This document shows, piece after piece, positions 27,332-37,661 of a DNA stretch of 64,000 bases (position 1 is the first letter of the stretch; each line of letters opens with the position of its first letter). The notes beneath the pieces are model-generated. The model made no database searches and had not been told where the DNA came from. It saw only the letters and a program-made list of their open reading frames with translations. The position numbers were made by a program, and so were the translations under genes. Source of the DNA: Lysobacterales bacterium (GTDB taxonomy: Bacteria > Pseudomonadota > Gammaproteobacteria > Xanthomonadales > Ahniellaceae); assembly GCA_016721845.1 (NCBI GenBank), contig JADKHK010000007.1, positions 62,001 to 126,000 on the forward strand. The letters run 5' to 3'.

Positions 27332-27793
27332 TCAAGCGCCGGCCCGCCGTGTCGCACGTTCGCGGGCGATGCGCAGTGCCTCCACGAGTTCGGTCGCATC
27401 GCGCCGGCCGATGGCGCGCCAGTGATCGATCCACCAGGTCAATATCGGCGGCAGGAACGGCAGCGGGACCGTGATCAACAGGAGATCGCGCGGCGCATCC
27501 GGCGCCGTCCACAAGCGCCACGCCGCGAAACCGACCTCGACCAGCAAACCGAGCGCACTCCAGCGCTGCACCTTCGGCATCGCAAAGAAATCGCCGAGTG
27601 CGCGCGATTCGCCTTTCGGACGTTCCAGCCGTTCCGACCACCACCACGCCAGCGTCACCGTGGGTGCGCACAGCAAAGTCACCAGCAACGCATCGCCGCG
27701 ACCGGACGACGGCGGCACCCACCACCACGCGGCGGCGATGTTCGCCACGGCGAATACCGTGAGCACGACGAAACGGAACTGATTGCCGGTCAT
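27332..27793 (-). CDS. Uncharacterised membrane protein
   Basis: The 153-residue protein is rich in Trp and has about four hydrophobic segments (residues 8-26, 35-52, 76-92, 103-121) and a basic C-terminal tail (ELVEALRIARERATRRAGA). No family was recognised. It starts 13 bp after the acs stop on the same strand and is probably co-transcribed with acs. Confidence 0.7.
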   Translation of the reverse strand: MTGNQFRFVVLTVFAVANIAAAWWWVPPSSGRGDALLVTLLCAPTVTLAWWWSERLERPKGESRALGDFFAMPKVQRWSALGLLVEVGFAAWRLWTAPDAPRDLLLITVPLPFLPPILTWWIDHWRAIGRRDATELVEALRIARERATRRAGA

Positions 27794-27806
27794 CGTGGCA
27801 ACGGCT

Positions 27807-29753
<1,947 letters not shown>

Positions 29754-29760
29754 GGCCGGA

Positions 29761-30033
29761 TCAGTCTTCGTCGCCGTCGTTCTGTGCGGAAGCCGCAGAT
29801 CCCGCCTGCTTGCGCTTTTCCATCGCCTTGCGCATCAGCTCGCGCTCTTCCGGCGACGGCACATAGACTTCGCGCTGCTGGGTGGAATCGATCCGTGCCT
29901 GGGCGAAAGCGAACACCGCACCCAGTGAAAACAGGAACGCGCCGAGCAGGCCGAAGCCCAGAATGGCAGGGCTGTCGGTCACGAAGGCGGCAATCAGGCA
30001 GAGGACGGTCAGGCCGGCGAGCACGAAACGCAT
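29761..30033 (-). CDS. Small uncharacterised membrane protein
   Basis: The 90-residue product has two hydrophobic helices (about residues 2-18 and 22-42) and a charged tail with VYVPSPEERELMRKAMEKRK. The start at 30033 has GGAG seven bases upstream. Its stop is 7 bp before the acs start on the same strand, so it probably heads the acs operon. Function unknown. Confidence 0.7.
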   Translation of the reverse strand: MRFVLAGLTVLCLIAAFVTDSPAILGFGLLGAFLFSLGAVFAFAQARIDSTQQREVYVPSPEERELMRKAMEKRKQAGSAASAQNDGDED

Positions 30034-30095
30034 GGCGACTCCAGGATCGGGTTGGGCGCGAGGCGCGCGGAGTGTCGCATGCCGCGTCAAATTCA

Positions 30096-30626
30096 TCAGC
30101 CGCCGGCGTCACCGTCGCGCAATTGCGCCAGCCGCTCGGCCAGCAGCCCCGCCATCTGCTGCAGGACGCGGACATGGCGGTCGGTGTAGAACGCGAGTTG
30201 CGAATGTTCAGTGTCGAGCACGCCGAGCAGGAGGTCGTGATGGAGCAGCGGAATCGCCAGCTCCGACAGGCGTTCGTCGTCGTCGATGACGTAGCGCGGG
30301 TCCCGCCGAGTGTCGTCGATGCGCACGACGTCGCGCGCCAGCGCACAGGCACCGACCACGCCCTGGCCGACGCGCAGCGTGATCGGATGCTCGATCACCT
30401 TGGGCGCCTTCAGCTTGGGCCCGTAGGCAGCGACCTGGGTCAGCATGCTGCCCTGGGCGTCGATCAGATAGACGACACAGTCCTCCAGTCCGAGTGCGGC
30501 GATCGCCTCGGAACTCATCGCCCACGCCGCCTCGCGGGCGCTGCTGGCCTTGCGCAACAGGATGATCAGTCGGGCGAGTGCAGCTTCGGCGGCGGCATCG
30601 AGGTCGCGCGGGGTCTGGGTGGTCAT
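30096..30626 (-). CDS. GAF-domain protein
   Basis: The 176-residue protein is essentially one GAF domain: an N-terminal helix (LARLIILLRKASSAREAAWA), VVYLIDAQGSMLTQVAAYG, RVGQGVVGACALARDVVRIDD, then SELAIPLLHHDLLLGVLDTEHSQLAFYTDRH. Such stand-alone GAF proteins can bind small molecules or act as methionine-(R)-sulfoxide reductases, but the cysteine pattern of that enzyme is not evident. It lies 62 bp upstream of the small membrane protein gene. Confidence 0.8.
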   Translation of the reverse strand: MTTQTPRDLDAAAEAALARLIILLRKASSAREAAWAMSSEAIAALGLEDCVVYLIDAQGSMLTQVAAYGPKLKAPKVIEHPITLRVGQGVVGACALARDVVRIDDTRRDPRYVIDDDERLSELAIPLLHHDLLLGVLDTEHSQLAFYTDRHVRVLQQMAGLLAERLAQLRDGDAGG

Positions 30627-30778
30627 GACCGCAACGATAGCCGGGTCGCCGCGGCTGAATCCAGACGGAACTGCGGGTGGAGCGACCGGCCGGATACGAT
30701 CGTGATTGATGTCGGTCAAGGTCGACCTTGTCGGTCCGGTTAGGCTGGACCGGCCGAAATCCATCCGAGGAGATTGCG

Positions 30779-31285
30779 ATGAATACTGTTCGTCCGGTGT
30801 GGGACCGCATGGCCCGCAGTCTGCATTGGCTCATGGCCGCGTTGTTGATCCTGCAATGGACGACCGGCAACTGGGACGATCTGCTCGGCGTCCGCTTCCA
30901 TGTCTCGCTGGGCGTGATCGTGCTGCTGCTGGCCCTGTTCCGGCTGCTGTGGCGGCTCACCCACAAGGCGCCCGGACGCAGCGGCGCGCCCACGCTTCCG
31001 GATCGCATGGCCGGTGCCGTGCACGTGCTGTTCTATCTGGTGATGGTGGGCCTGCCGATCTCCGGCATCCTCTGGCGCCAGGCGCGCGAGAAAGTCGTCG
31101 ACGTGTTCGGCCTGTTCTCGTTGCCGCAGTTCATCGAGCCGGGCAAGGAATTCGCGAAGCAGATGCACGAAGTGCACGAGATCGGCGCCAACATCTTCCT
31201 GATCCTGCTCGCCCTGCACCTGCTCGGCGTGCTGAAGCGCGTCTTCATCGACAAGGACGACACGCTGAAACGCATGCTCGGCTGA
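30779..31285 (+). CDS. Cytochrome b561 family protein
   Basis: A four-helix di-haem b-type cytochrome of 168 residues, of the CybB/YodB type that moves electrons in the inner membrane. Helices lie at about 12-28, 42-60, 78-97 and 135-152. Candidate haem-ligand histidines are in RSLHWLMA, VRFHVSLG, GAVHVLFYLV and EVHEIGANIF. The start at 30779 follows GAGGAG, giving MNTVRPVWDR. It is a single gene. Confidence 0.9.
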   Translation: MNTVRPVWDRMARSLHWLMAALLILQWTTGNWDDLLGVRFHVSLGVIVLLLALFRLLWRLTHKAPGRSGAPTLPDRMAGAVHVLFYLVMVGLPISGILWRQAREKVVDVFGLFSLPQFIEPGKEFAKQMHEVHEIGANIFLILLALHLLGVLKRVFIDKDDTLKRMLG

Positions 31286-31301
31286 GCGGACCAGCAAGGT
31301 C

Positions 31302-33683
31302 CTATTGCTGCGGCAGTGACAGGCGCCGGTCCGCCGGCTGGTCCATGGTCGCGCAGCTGCCGAAGGCCTGCGCGCCGTGCTGGCGCGCCCACAGCTCGCG
31401 TCGGGCGCGCAGCAGCGCCGTGCCATCGTCCTCGAAACTGTCGCCGAACACGTTCGGATTCAGCCCGAGGGCGCCGAGCATGCTCTGGTGCGCGTTCTGC
31501 TGGGTAATGCCGCACTGGCATTCCTGCGCCGGCTGGCACGCGCCCTGGGTGCCGACATCGGCGAGCACGTCGGTGTAGCGCTTGAAACCGCAGCCGCTCA
31601 GGTAGGTCATGCTGTCCGGGCAGTACATCTCGTGCGACAGGCCGAAGCCGTGCGCGATCTCCTGGGTGGCGGTCCAGCACAGTTCCAGCACATCGTCGGG
31701 GGCCAGGTTCGCGAAGGTGAACGAGATCGAGTTCGCAATCACGCCGCAGGAGAACGGCGACACGCCGGCGACACCGTTGCCAAAGCCGAGCTGGCCGGGC
31801 AGCCCGGCGATCATCGCTTCATGGTGCGGCACATTGCCTGGATCGACATCGGTCACCTGCACGCGGAATGGCCCCATCACGTCGCGCACGCAGGCCACCA
31901 GTTGTGTCCAGACCTCGTCGCTGCCGTTGAAGGGCGCCAGCCAGCGCGCTCCGGTCGGGGTGATCGTCGAGCGGTTGCTGCGCGAATCGTTCACGCTGCC
32001 GCGCGTGACCGTGCACCCCGCCGGCTTGCAGTGATCCAGGTAGATCAGCGTGGTGCTGCCGTCGCCGCCATCGGTCCGCACCAGGTCGGCATCGATGGCG
32101 CCGGTCGTGGTCGCGGCGAGGACCGGGATGATCTGGCCTGCCGCGAGTTCGCAGTTGTCGCCGGGGCAGGGCTGGTCGTCGTACAACTCGCCGGCGAACT
32201 GCGCGCGGCTGAAGCGCAGGCGATACTCGCCGACGGGCAGGCCGGACAGCAAATAGCCGCCGCTGTCATCACTCTGCGCGGAACGGATCTCGGCGCCGCT
32301 GGCGGCGAGATGCGCATGTACGGTGACGCCCGCGAGCGGCTGCTGCGTGCCGGCGTCGTGGACCGTGCCGGCGATGCTTCCGGCAGCGGGCAAGTCGAAG
32401 TCGATGTCGGCGCTGAGGTCGCCCAGCGTCGTCGTGACCGCATCGCCGCCGTCGATCTCGCAGGCGTTGAAGGCGCACGGCTGATCGTCGTACAGCTCCG
32501 GCACGAAGTCGGCGGCGTCGGCGATCAGGTAGTGCAGGTCGGCATCGAGTCCGGCGATGCGATAGGCGCCTTGTGCGTCGCTGAGAGTCGTCACGACGGG
32601 CGCGCCGCGCTCGACATGTCGTGCGGCCTCGTGGCGATACACCGACACGGTCGCGCCCGCCAACGGGGTGCCGGCACCGTCGACGTGGCCCGCAATCGTT
32701 GCGCCCGCATCCAGAACGAACGGCGCGAGAGTCGCCTGCTGGCCGGTAGCGAGCGCGATCGCGCCACCGTCATCGGGATTGCAGGCCAGATGCGCGCAGG
32801 GCAGATCCGGGTGCAGTTCGGCGCGGCACTCGGTGGCCGCGTCGACGCCACAGGCCGGACTGGTGGCAGCGACGCGGATGCTGCCGCTGCCCAGCAGTTC
32901 GATCTGCGCGATGCCGCCGACGCTGTCCGTGGCCAGCGGCGTATCGCCGGTCTCGCCGACGATCCACCACGATACGCGACCGTCGATGGCTTGGCCGGTG
33001 GCGGCGCTCTGCAAGGGCACGCTCAGCCGCGCCGGCGGTGACAACCGCAGATCGATGCCGCCGAGTTTGGCGCCTTCGGTCACGCTGAGGGTCTGCACTT
33101 CGCCCCGGCAACTTCCGGTGCTGCATTGCGCGTCGGGATAACGCTGGTCATACAGGGTGCCGTCGCCCACCGCTTCGATCACGTAGTCACCAGGCGCGAC
33201 CGCCAGGCTGTAGGCACCGCTGCCGTCGGTCGAGGTGGCCGCGACCGCGATGCCATTGGCCAGCGCATGCACGCCGACGTTCGCGAGGGGCGTCGCATCG
33301 TCGCGCCGCCGCACCGTGCCGGCGATACTCGCGCCGCGGGCCAGGGTGAAGTTCACGCCGGAGCGCACCTCGTCCTGCGTGACCGTCACCGGCGTCGCTG
33401 GCGAGAAGTCGCTGCAGCAGGCCTGCTCTTCGTACAACTCGGCGCTGTATTCGGGGTGCTGCGCAATCAGCGCATAGGTACCGGCAGGCAGGGTCAGATT
33501 GAAACTGCCATCGGCTCCGCTGAACGTCGTCACGTGCTCGGACGGATCAAAGGCGTTGAACGCGATCACTTCCGCAGTTTCGATGGCGCCGCCGGTGTCA
33601 CTGGCCGTGACCGCACCGGTGATCGACGCGGCCGACAGGGGTCCGACGCACAACAACATCAGCCAACACAGGACGCGCGACAT
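31302..33683 (-). CDS. Secreted multi-domain protein with degenerate zinc-protease motif
   Basis: The 793-residue protein starts at 33683 with a signal peptide (MSRVLCWLMLLCVGPLSAAS). It has at least four carboxypeptidase-regulatory-like beta-sandwich repeats (each with GxIxGTV...PLAGVxV...G.Y.L..LP.G.Y), spaced by cysteine-containing (L/Y)YDxQPC segments. Near residue 700 the sequence QEIAHGFGLSH is followed by DSMTYLSGC. This is the metzincin zinc signature HExxHxxGxxH and a Met-turn, but the first histidine is Gln. Catalysis may therefore be lost or altered. After this comes VFGDSFEDDG, resembling the tail motif of the giant protein. Confidence 0.85.
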   Translation of the reverse strand: MSRVLCWLMLLCVGPLSAASITGAVTASDTGGAIETAEVIAFNAFDPSEHVTTFSGADGSFNLTLPAGTYALIAQHPEYSAELYEEQACCSDFSPATPVTVTQDEVRSGVNFTLARGASIAGTVRRRDDATPLANVGVHALANGIAVAATSTDGSGAYSLAVAPGDYVIEAVGDGTLYDQRYPDAQCSTGSCRGEVQTLSVTEGAKLGGIDLRLSPPARLSVPLQSAATGQAIDGRVSWWIVGETGDTPLATDSVGGIAQIELLGSGSIRVAATSPACGVDAATECRAELHPDLPCAHLACNPDDGGAIALATGQQATLAPFVLDAGATIAGHVDGAGTPLAGATVSVYRHEAARHVERGAPVVTTLSDAQGAYRIAGLDADLHYLIADAADFVPELYDDQPCAFNACEIDGGDAVTTTLGDLSADIDFDLPAAGSIAGTVHDAGTQQPLAGVTVHAHLAASGAEIRSAQSDDSGGYLLSGLPVGEYRLRFSRAQFAGELYDDQPCPGDNCELAAGQIIPVLAATTTGAIDADLVRTDGGDGSTTLIYLDHCKPAGCTVTRGSVNDSRSNRSTITPTGARWLAPFNGSDEVWTQLVACVRDVMGPFRVQVTDVDPGNVPHHEAMIAGLPGQLGFGNGVAGVSPFSCGVIANSISFTFANLAPDDVLELCWTATQEIAHGFGLSHEMYCPDSMTYLSGCGFKRYTDVLADVGTQGACQPAQECQCGITQQNAHQSMLGALGLNPNVFGDSFEDDGTALLRARRELWARQHGAQAFGSCATMDQPADRRLSLPQQ

Positions 33684-33826
33684 TGGCAGTACCCGAGGAT
33701 TTCGGGGACCAGCATAGTTCGGCACGAAGTCGCTCTCCACCCACTTTCGTGATGTTCGGCAAGATCGGTGTTTCGCATTGACTAGAAATTACAAAGGCAT
33801 TTTGAATCAAATACTTAAAATTCAAA

Positions 33827-33879
33827 TCATGGAAAAGTGATCCATGTGCTTTATAGTCATGGAAGATTGCTTTACAGTC
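33827..33879 (+). promoter_or_regulatory. Direct repeats in AT-rich leader of HTH-ATPase gene
   Basis: TCATGGAA occurs at 33827 and 33857 and TGCTTTA(T/C)AGTC at 33847 and 33868; the second pair is 21 bp apart, two helical turns. The surrounding 33740-33890 is strikingly AT-rich for this window. These may be binding sites for the product's own N-terminal HTH or for another regulator. Confidence 0.4.
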
Positions 33880-33899
33880 TGATTTGGCAACGAATGTGA

Positions 33900-34955
33900 G
33901 TGCCTGTGAATCATTTCGAAATGGAGCAGGCGCTGTTGGATCGAGTCGAAGCCCATCCTCGGGACGTGGTCCGAATCGTCGCCGAACAGTTCGACACGAC
34001 GCGTCCCACGGTACTGGCCAGGGTGTCGCATTTGATCGGAGGCGGTTATCTGACCCGGTCAGGCAGCAGTACGCGGCCCGTTTACGGTGTCGGAACCGCC
34101 CGACGCCGCCTCGTCGAGTTGCCGCTCGCGGGCATGGCCGAGGATCTCGTTTGGGCACAACACGTGTCACCACTTCTCGCGGGCTTGCCCGCGAATGTAC
34201 GGGACATTTGTCAGCATGCGGTGACCGAAATGGTCAACAACGCCATCGATCATTCGGATGGTCAATTGCTGACCCTGTTCGTCGACCGGTCGTTGCTGCG
34301 CGCGCGCATCGTCATCGACGACGACGGCATCGGCATCTTCAAGAAGATCGCACGCCATGCGGGATTGCCCGACGAGCGACTGTCCCTGCTCGAACTGGCC
34401 AAGGGAAAATTCACCACCGATCCCCGAAACCATTCCGGAGAAGGTGTCTTCTTCACGTCGCGAATGTGCGATCGCTTCCAGATCCTCTCGGGTGAACTGG
34501 TCTTCGATCACGCGGATGGCTTGCCACTGGACTGGCTCGAAGAGACCGGTATTGATCGTTCGGGCACGACCGTGGTGATCGAGATCGCGATCGACAGCGA
34601 TCGCACGATGAAGCAGGTTTTCGATCGCTTCTCGTCAGGGCCAGACGACTACAGCTTCGCCAAAACGGTGGTTCCGGTGGCTTTGGCACGCGTCGGTGAT
34701 GATCAGTTGGTGTCGCGTTCACAAGCCAAGCGGTTGCTGCAGCGTGTCGATCGATTTGCCATGGTGGAGTTCGACTTCAAAGGCGTGGCGACCATTGGCC
34801 AGGCATTCGCCGACGAAGTCTTTCGCGTCTTCGCGATCGCACATCCGGAGATCGAGCTGATCGCCATCAACGCCAGCCCCGACGTCCAGCAAATGGTGCG
34901 TCGTGTCGAGGTGGCGCGCGATCGGCAACGATTGAATGGGGATCTGTTCAATTGA
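33900..34955 (+). CDS. HTH - HATPase - STAS-like (DUF4325) regulator
   Basis: The 351-residue protein combines three parts usually found separately. Residues about 1-60 form a winged-helix DNA-binding domain (FDTTRPTVLARVSHLIGGGYL). A GHKL/HATPase domain follows (about 75-235) with the N-box VTEMVNNAIDHSDG, G1 box IDDDGIGIFKKI, lid GKFTTDPRNHSGEGVFF and GTTVVIEI. The C-terminal DUF4325 STAS-like domain (about 260-345) contains VEFDFKGVATIGQAFADEVFR. The layout resembles an anti-sigma kinase fused to an antagonist-like domain. The start is GTG at 33900. The gene stands alone behind an AT-rich leader. Confidence 0.82.
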   Translation: MPVNHFEMEQALLDRVEAHPRDVVRIVAEQFDTTRPTVLARVSHLIGGGYLTRSGSSTRPVYGVGTARRRLVELPLAGMAEDLVWAQHVSPLLAGLPANVRDICQHAVTEMVNNAIDHSDGQLLTLFVDRSLLRARIVIDDDGIGIFKKIARHAGLPDERLSLLELAKGKFTTDPRNHSGEGVFFTSRMCDRFQILSGELVFDHADGLPLDWLEETGIDRSGTTVVIEIAIDSDRTMKQVFDRFSSGPDDYSFAKTVVPVALARVGDDQLVSRSQAKRLLQRVDRFAMVEFDFKGVATIGQAFADEVFRVFAIAHPEIELIAINASPDVQQMVRRVEVARDRQRLNGDLFN

Positions 34956-34970
34956 TCCCGGGCCGCGGCA

Positions 34971-35984
34971 TCACCCGCCGTGATAACTCGTGACCCGTGC
35001 GACCTCGTTCTTCGAACCGAGGAACACCGGCACGCGCTCGTGCAGGCCGCGCGGCAGACGGTCCATGATCCGGATCTGGCCATCGGTCGCGGCGCCGCCA
35101 GCCTGTTCGACAATGAAGGCCATCGGGTTGGCTTCGTACATCAGGCGCAGGCGGCCGCCCTTGTCGCGGCACTTGGCGTCGACCGGATACATGAACACGC
35201 CGCCGCGGGTCAGGATGCGATGCACGTCGGCGACCATCGAGGCGACCCAGCGCATGTTGAAGTCCTTGCCGCGCGGGCCGGTCTTGCCGGCCAGCAATTC
35301 GTCGATGTAGCGCTTCACCGGCGCCTCCCAATGGCGCATGTTGCTCATGTTGATCGCGAACTCGGCGGTGTCCTCGGGGATGCGCACGTTCATCTCGGTC
35401 AGCACGAAGCTGCCCTGTTCGCGATCGAGCGTGAACATGTGCGTGCCATCACCGACGGTCAACACCAGCACCGTGCTCGGGCCGTAGACGGTGTAGCCGG
35501 CCGCGACCTGCTTCGTGCCCGGCTGCAGGAAGTCCTCGGGGGTCGGTTCGGTCACGCCTTCCGGCGCCTTCAGCACCGAGAAGATGGTGCCGACCGAGAC
35601 GTTCACGTCGATGTTCGAGGAGCCGTCGAGCGGATCGAATACCAGCAGGTACTCGCCCTTCGGATAACGATGCGGGATCGGATGCGGATCATCCATTTCC
35701 TCGGACGCGATCGCGGCCAGGTGCCCGCCCCATTCGTTCGCCTCGAGCAGGATCTCGTTGCTGAGCACGTCGAGTTTCTTCTGCACCTCGCCCTGCACGT
35801 TGATCGAGCCGACGTTGCCGAGCACGCCGCCGAGCGCGCCCTTGTTGATCTGGGTCGCGATGGTCTTGCAGGCGCGCGCGACGACTTCGATCAGCAGGCG
35901 CAGGTCGGGCCTGATCACGCCCTTCTCGCGTTGTTCCTCGATCAGATAACGGGTCAGCGAAATCGGCTTGTGCACGCGGGTCAT
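34971..35984 (-). CDS. fbp: Class I fructose-1,6-bisphosphatase
   Basis: Hydrolyses fructose 1,6-bisphosphate to fructose 6-phosphate in gluconeogenesis. The 337 residues include the metal- and phosphate-binding motif VFDPLDGSSNIDVN, an upstream IASEE metal site, the substrate loop NMSNMRHW and the C-terminal YEANPMAFIVEQAGG. The start at 35984 follows a GGAG site; the upstream ATG at 36017 would add an untypical leader. Together with acs it fits growth on acetate or other gluconeogenic substrates (inference). Confidence 0.95.
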   Translation of the reverse strand: MTRVHKPISLTRYLIEEQREKGVIRPDLRLLIEVVARACKTIATQINKGALGGVLGNVGSINVQGEVQKKLDVLSNEILLEANEWGGHLAAIASEEMDDPHPIPHRYPKGEYLLVFDPLDGSSNIDVNVSVGTIFSVLKAPEGVTEPTPEDFLQPGTKQVAAGYTVYGPSTVLVLTVGDGTHMFTLDREQGSFVLTEMNVRIPEDTAEFAINMSNMRHWEAPVKRYIDELLAGKTGPRGKDFNMRWVASMVADVHRILTRGGVFMYPVDAKCRDKGGRLRLMYEANPMAFIVEQAGGAATDGQIRIMDRLPRGLHERVPVFLGSKNEVARVTSYHGG

Positions 35985-36093
35985 GGCGGGGCTCCGGAAA
36001 GGTGGCGCATTGTCCATGCGCGACGCCCGGGCCGCGAGCCGGGAAAGCCCGTTGCTAGCGTTTGGCCATGCGCCTGCAGCGACCCGATGCGGT

Positions 36094-37569
36094 TCAGTGC
36101 GTGTCGCCGGCCATCCAGGCCTCGATGTCGGCGACCGTGCGCGGTGCGCCGGCCGACAGGTTCGTCGGTGTGTCGGTGGTGACCAGGATGTCGTCCTCGA
36201 TGCGCACGCCGATGTCGGCGTAGCGGGTCAGCGCCGCATCGATGCCGGCGCGTTCCGGTTCCGGCAAGGCGAGATAGACCGGGTTGGCGCGGACATCCGC
36301 GGCACGCACGTAGATGCCGGGTTCGCTGGTGACGATGCGGCCCGCTGCCAGCGGATGGGTGCGGTCGTTGACGTCGTGCACGCGCAGGCCGAGGTCGTGG
36401 CCGAGGCCATGCGGGAAATACATGCGTACCTGGTCGCGCTCGTTGCGGCTGACCAGCCCGAGCCGGAGCAGGTCCTCGCCGAGGATCCTGATCGTCGCCT
36501 CGTGCAGGTCGCGCATGTGCGCGCCGGGCTTCATCATCGCGATGGTGGCGTCCTGGGCGCGCAGCACCGCCTCGTAGATCGCGCGCTGCTCGGGACTGAA
36601 GCGGCCGTTCTGCGGATAGGTGCGGGTGACGTCCGCGGTGTAACCCGCGACCTCGGCGCCGATGTCGGTGAGCAACAAGACGCCGGCGGGAATCGGATCG
36701 TTGTTGGTCACGTAATGCAGCGTGGTGGCGTTGCGGCCGGCCGCGACGATCGACGGGAAGCCCCAGCAACAGGCGCCTTGGTCGCGGAAGGTGTATTCGA
36801 TGGTCGCTTGCACCTGGTACTCGTGCGTCGCGCTCTTGACCCGGCGCATCGCGGCCTTCTGCGCGGCGACGGTGGCGTCGATCGCGCGCTGCACGGTCGC
36901 GATTTCCGAGGGGCTCTTGACCATGCGCATGTCGGTCAGCAGCGGGAAGGCATCGCGGAATTGCAGTTCCGGATAGCTGCGTCGCAGCCGCTCGACGAAT
37001 TGCTGCTCGGCGCTCGCGTCGTCACCGAAGTGGCGGTTCTCCAGGATCATCCAGACCACGGCCTTTCCGCCGCGCAGCTTCTGCTGCCAGTTCGGCAGAC
37101 CGGCGGTGGCGAACGAACGATAGGACTTGGAATCGCCCCAGGCCCGGCCTTCCATCGCGGCGCGGATGAAGTCCTCGAAGCGCGTTTCCGACACCACCTC
37201 GGTCACGCCGCTGCGCTTGGACACCTCCTCGACGCTCGGGATACGCCCGGTCCACAGTTCGGCGGCCGGATCGCTGTCCAGGGTGAAGACGATCTCGCGG
37301 TGGGTGTCCTCACCCGGCACCAGCACCAGCGTGGTATCCGGGTTGTCGAGGCCGGTCAGGTACAGCAGGCTGTCTTCCTGGCGAAATGGCCAGTCGACGT
37401 CGCCATTGCGCACCTGCGCGGCGGGCGAGCGCAGGATCAGCATCGCGTCCGGGCCGATCCGGCGCATCAGTTCGGCGCGGCGTGCGGCGTATTCGTCGGC
37501 ATCGGTTGCGGCAGCAAATGCCGGGAGCGCCAGCAGCAAGGCGAACAGCGGTGACAGCAAGGCGCGCAT
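36094..37569 (-). CDS. Secreted Xaa-Pro aminopeptidase (aminopeptidase P, M24B)
   Basis: The 491-residue protein has a signal peptide (residues 1-20, ALLLALPAFA) and the two-domain aminopeptidase P layout: creatinase N-domain, then pita-bread catalytic domain. All five metal ligands are visible: the Asp pair in LLLTDIGAEVAGYTADVTRTYP (split motif), the His in FPHGLGHDLG, the Glu in TSEPGIYV and the Glu in GVRIEDDILVT. It removes N-terminal residues preceding proline, here probably in the periplasm, unlike the cytoplasmic E. coli PepP. Confidence 0.93.
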   Translation of the reverse strand: MRALLSPLFALLLALPAFAAATDADEYAARRAELMRRIGPDAMLILRSPAAQVRNGDVDWPFRQEDSLLYLTGLDNPDTTLVLVPGEDTHREIVFTLDSDPAAELWTGRIPSVEEVSKRSGVTEVVSETRFEDFIRAAMEGRAWGDSKSYRSFATAGLPNWQQKLRGGKAVVWMILENRHFGDDASAEQQFVERLRRSYPELQFRDAFPLLTDMRMVKSPSEIATVQRAIDATVAAQKAAMRRVKSATHEYQVQATIEYTFRDQGACCWGFPSIVAAGRNATTLHYVTNNDPIPAGVLLLTDIGAEVAGYTADVTRTYPQNGRFSPEQRAIYEAVLRAQDATIAMMKPGAHMRDLHEATIRILGEDLLRLGLVSRNERDQVRMYFPHGLGHDLGLRVHDVNDRTHPLAAGRIVTSEPGIYVRAADVRANPVYLALPEPERAGIDAALTRYADIGVRIEDDILVTTDTPTNLSAGAPRTVADIEAWMAGDTH

Positions 37570-37661
37570 GGTCGGGTCCCGGGTCAGGAAAGAGCCGATG
37601 CTAACAGCGGCCGCACGCGACCCCGCTGCGCGCCGCGGGTGGGTGCTGCTAGCGTCTGGCG

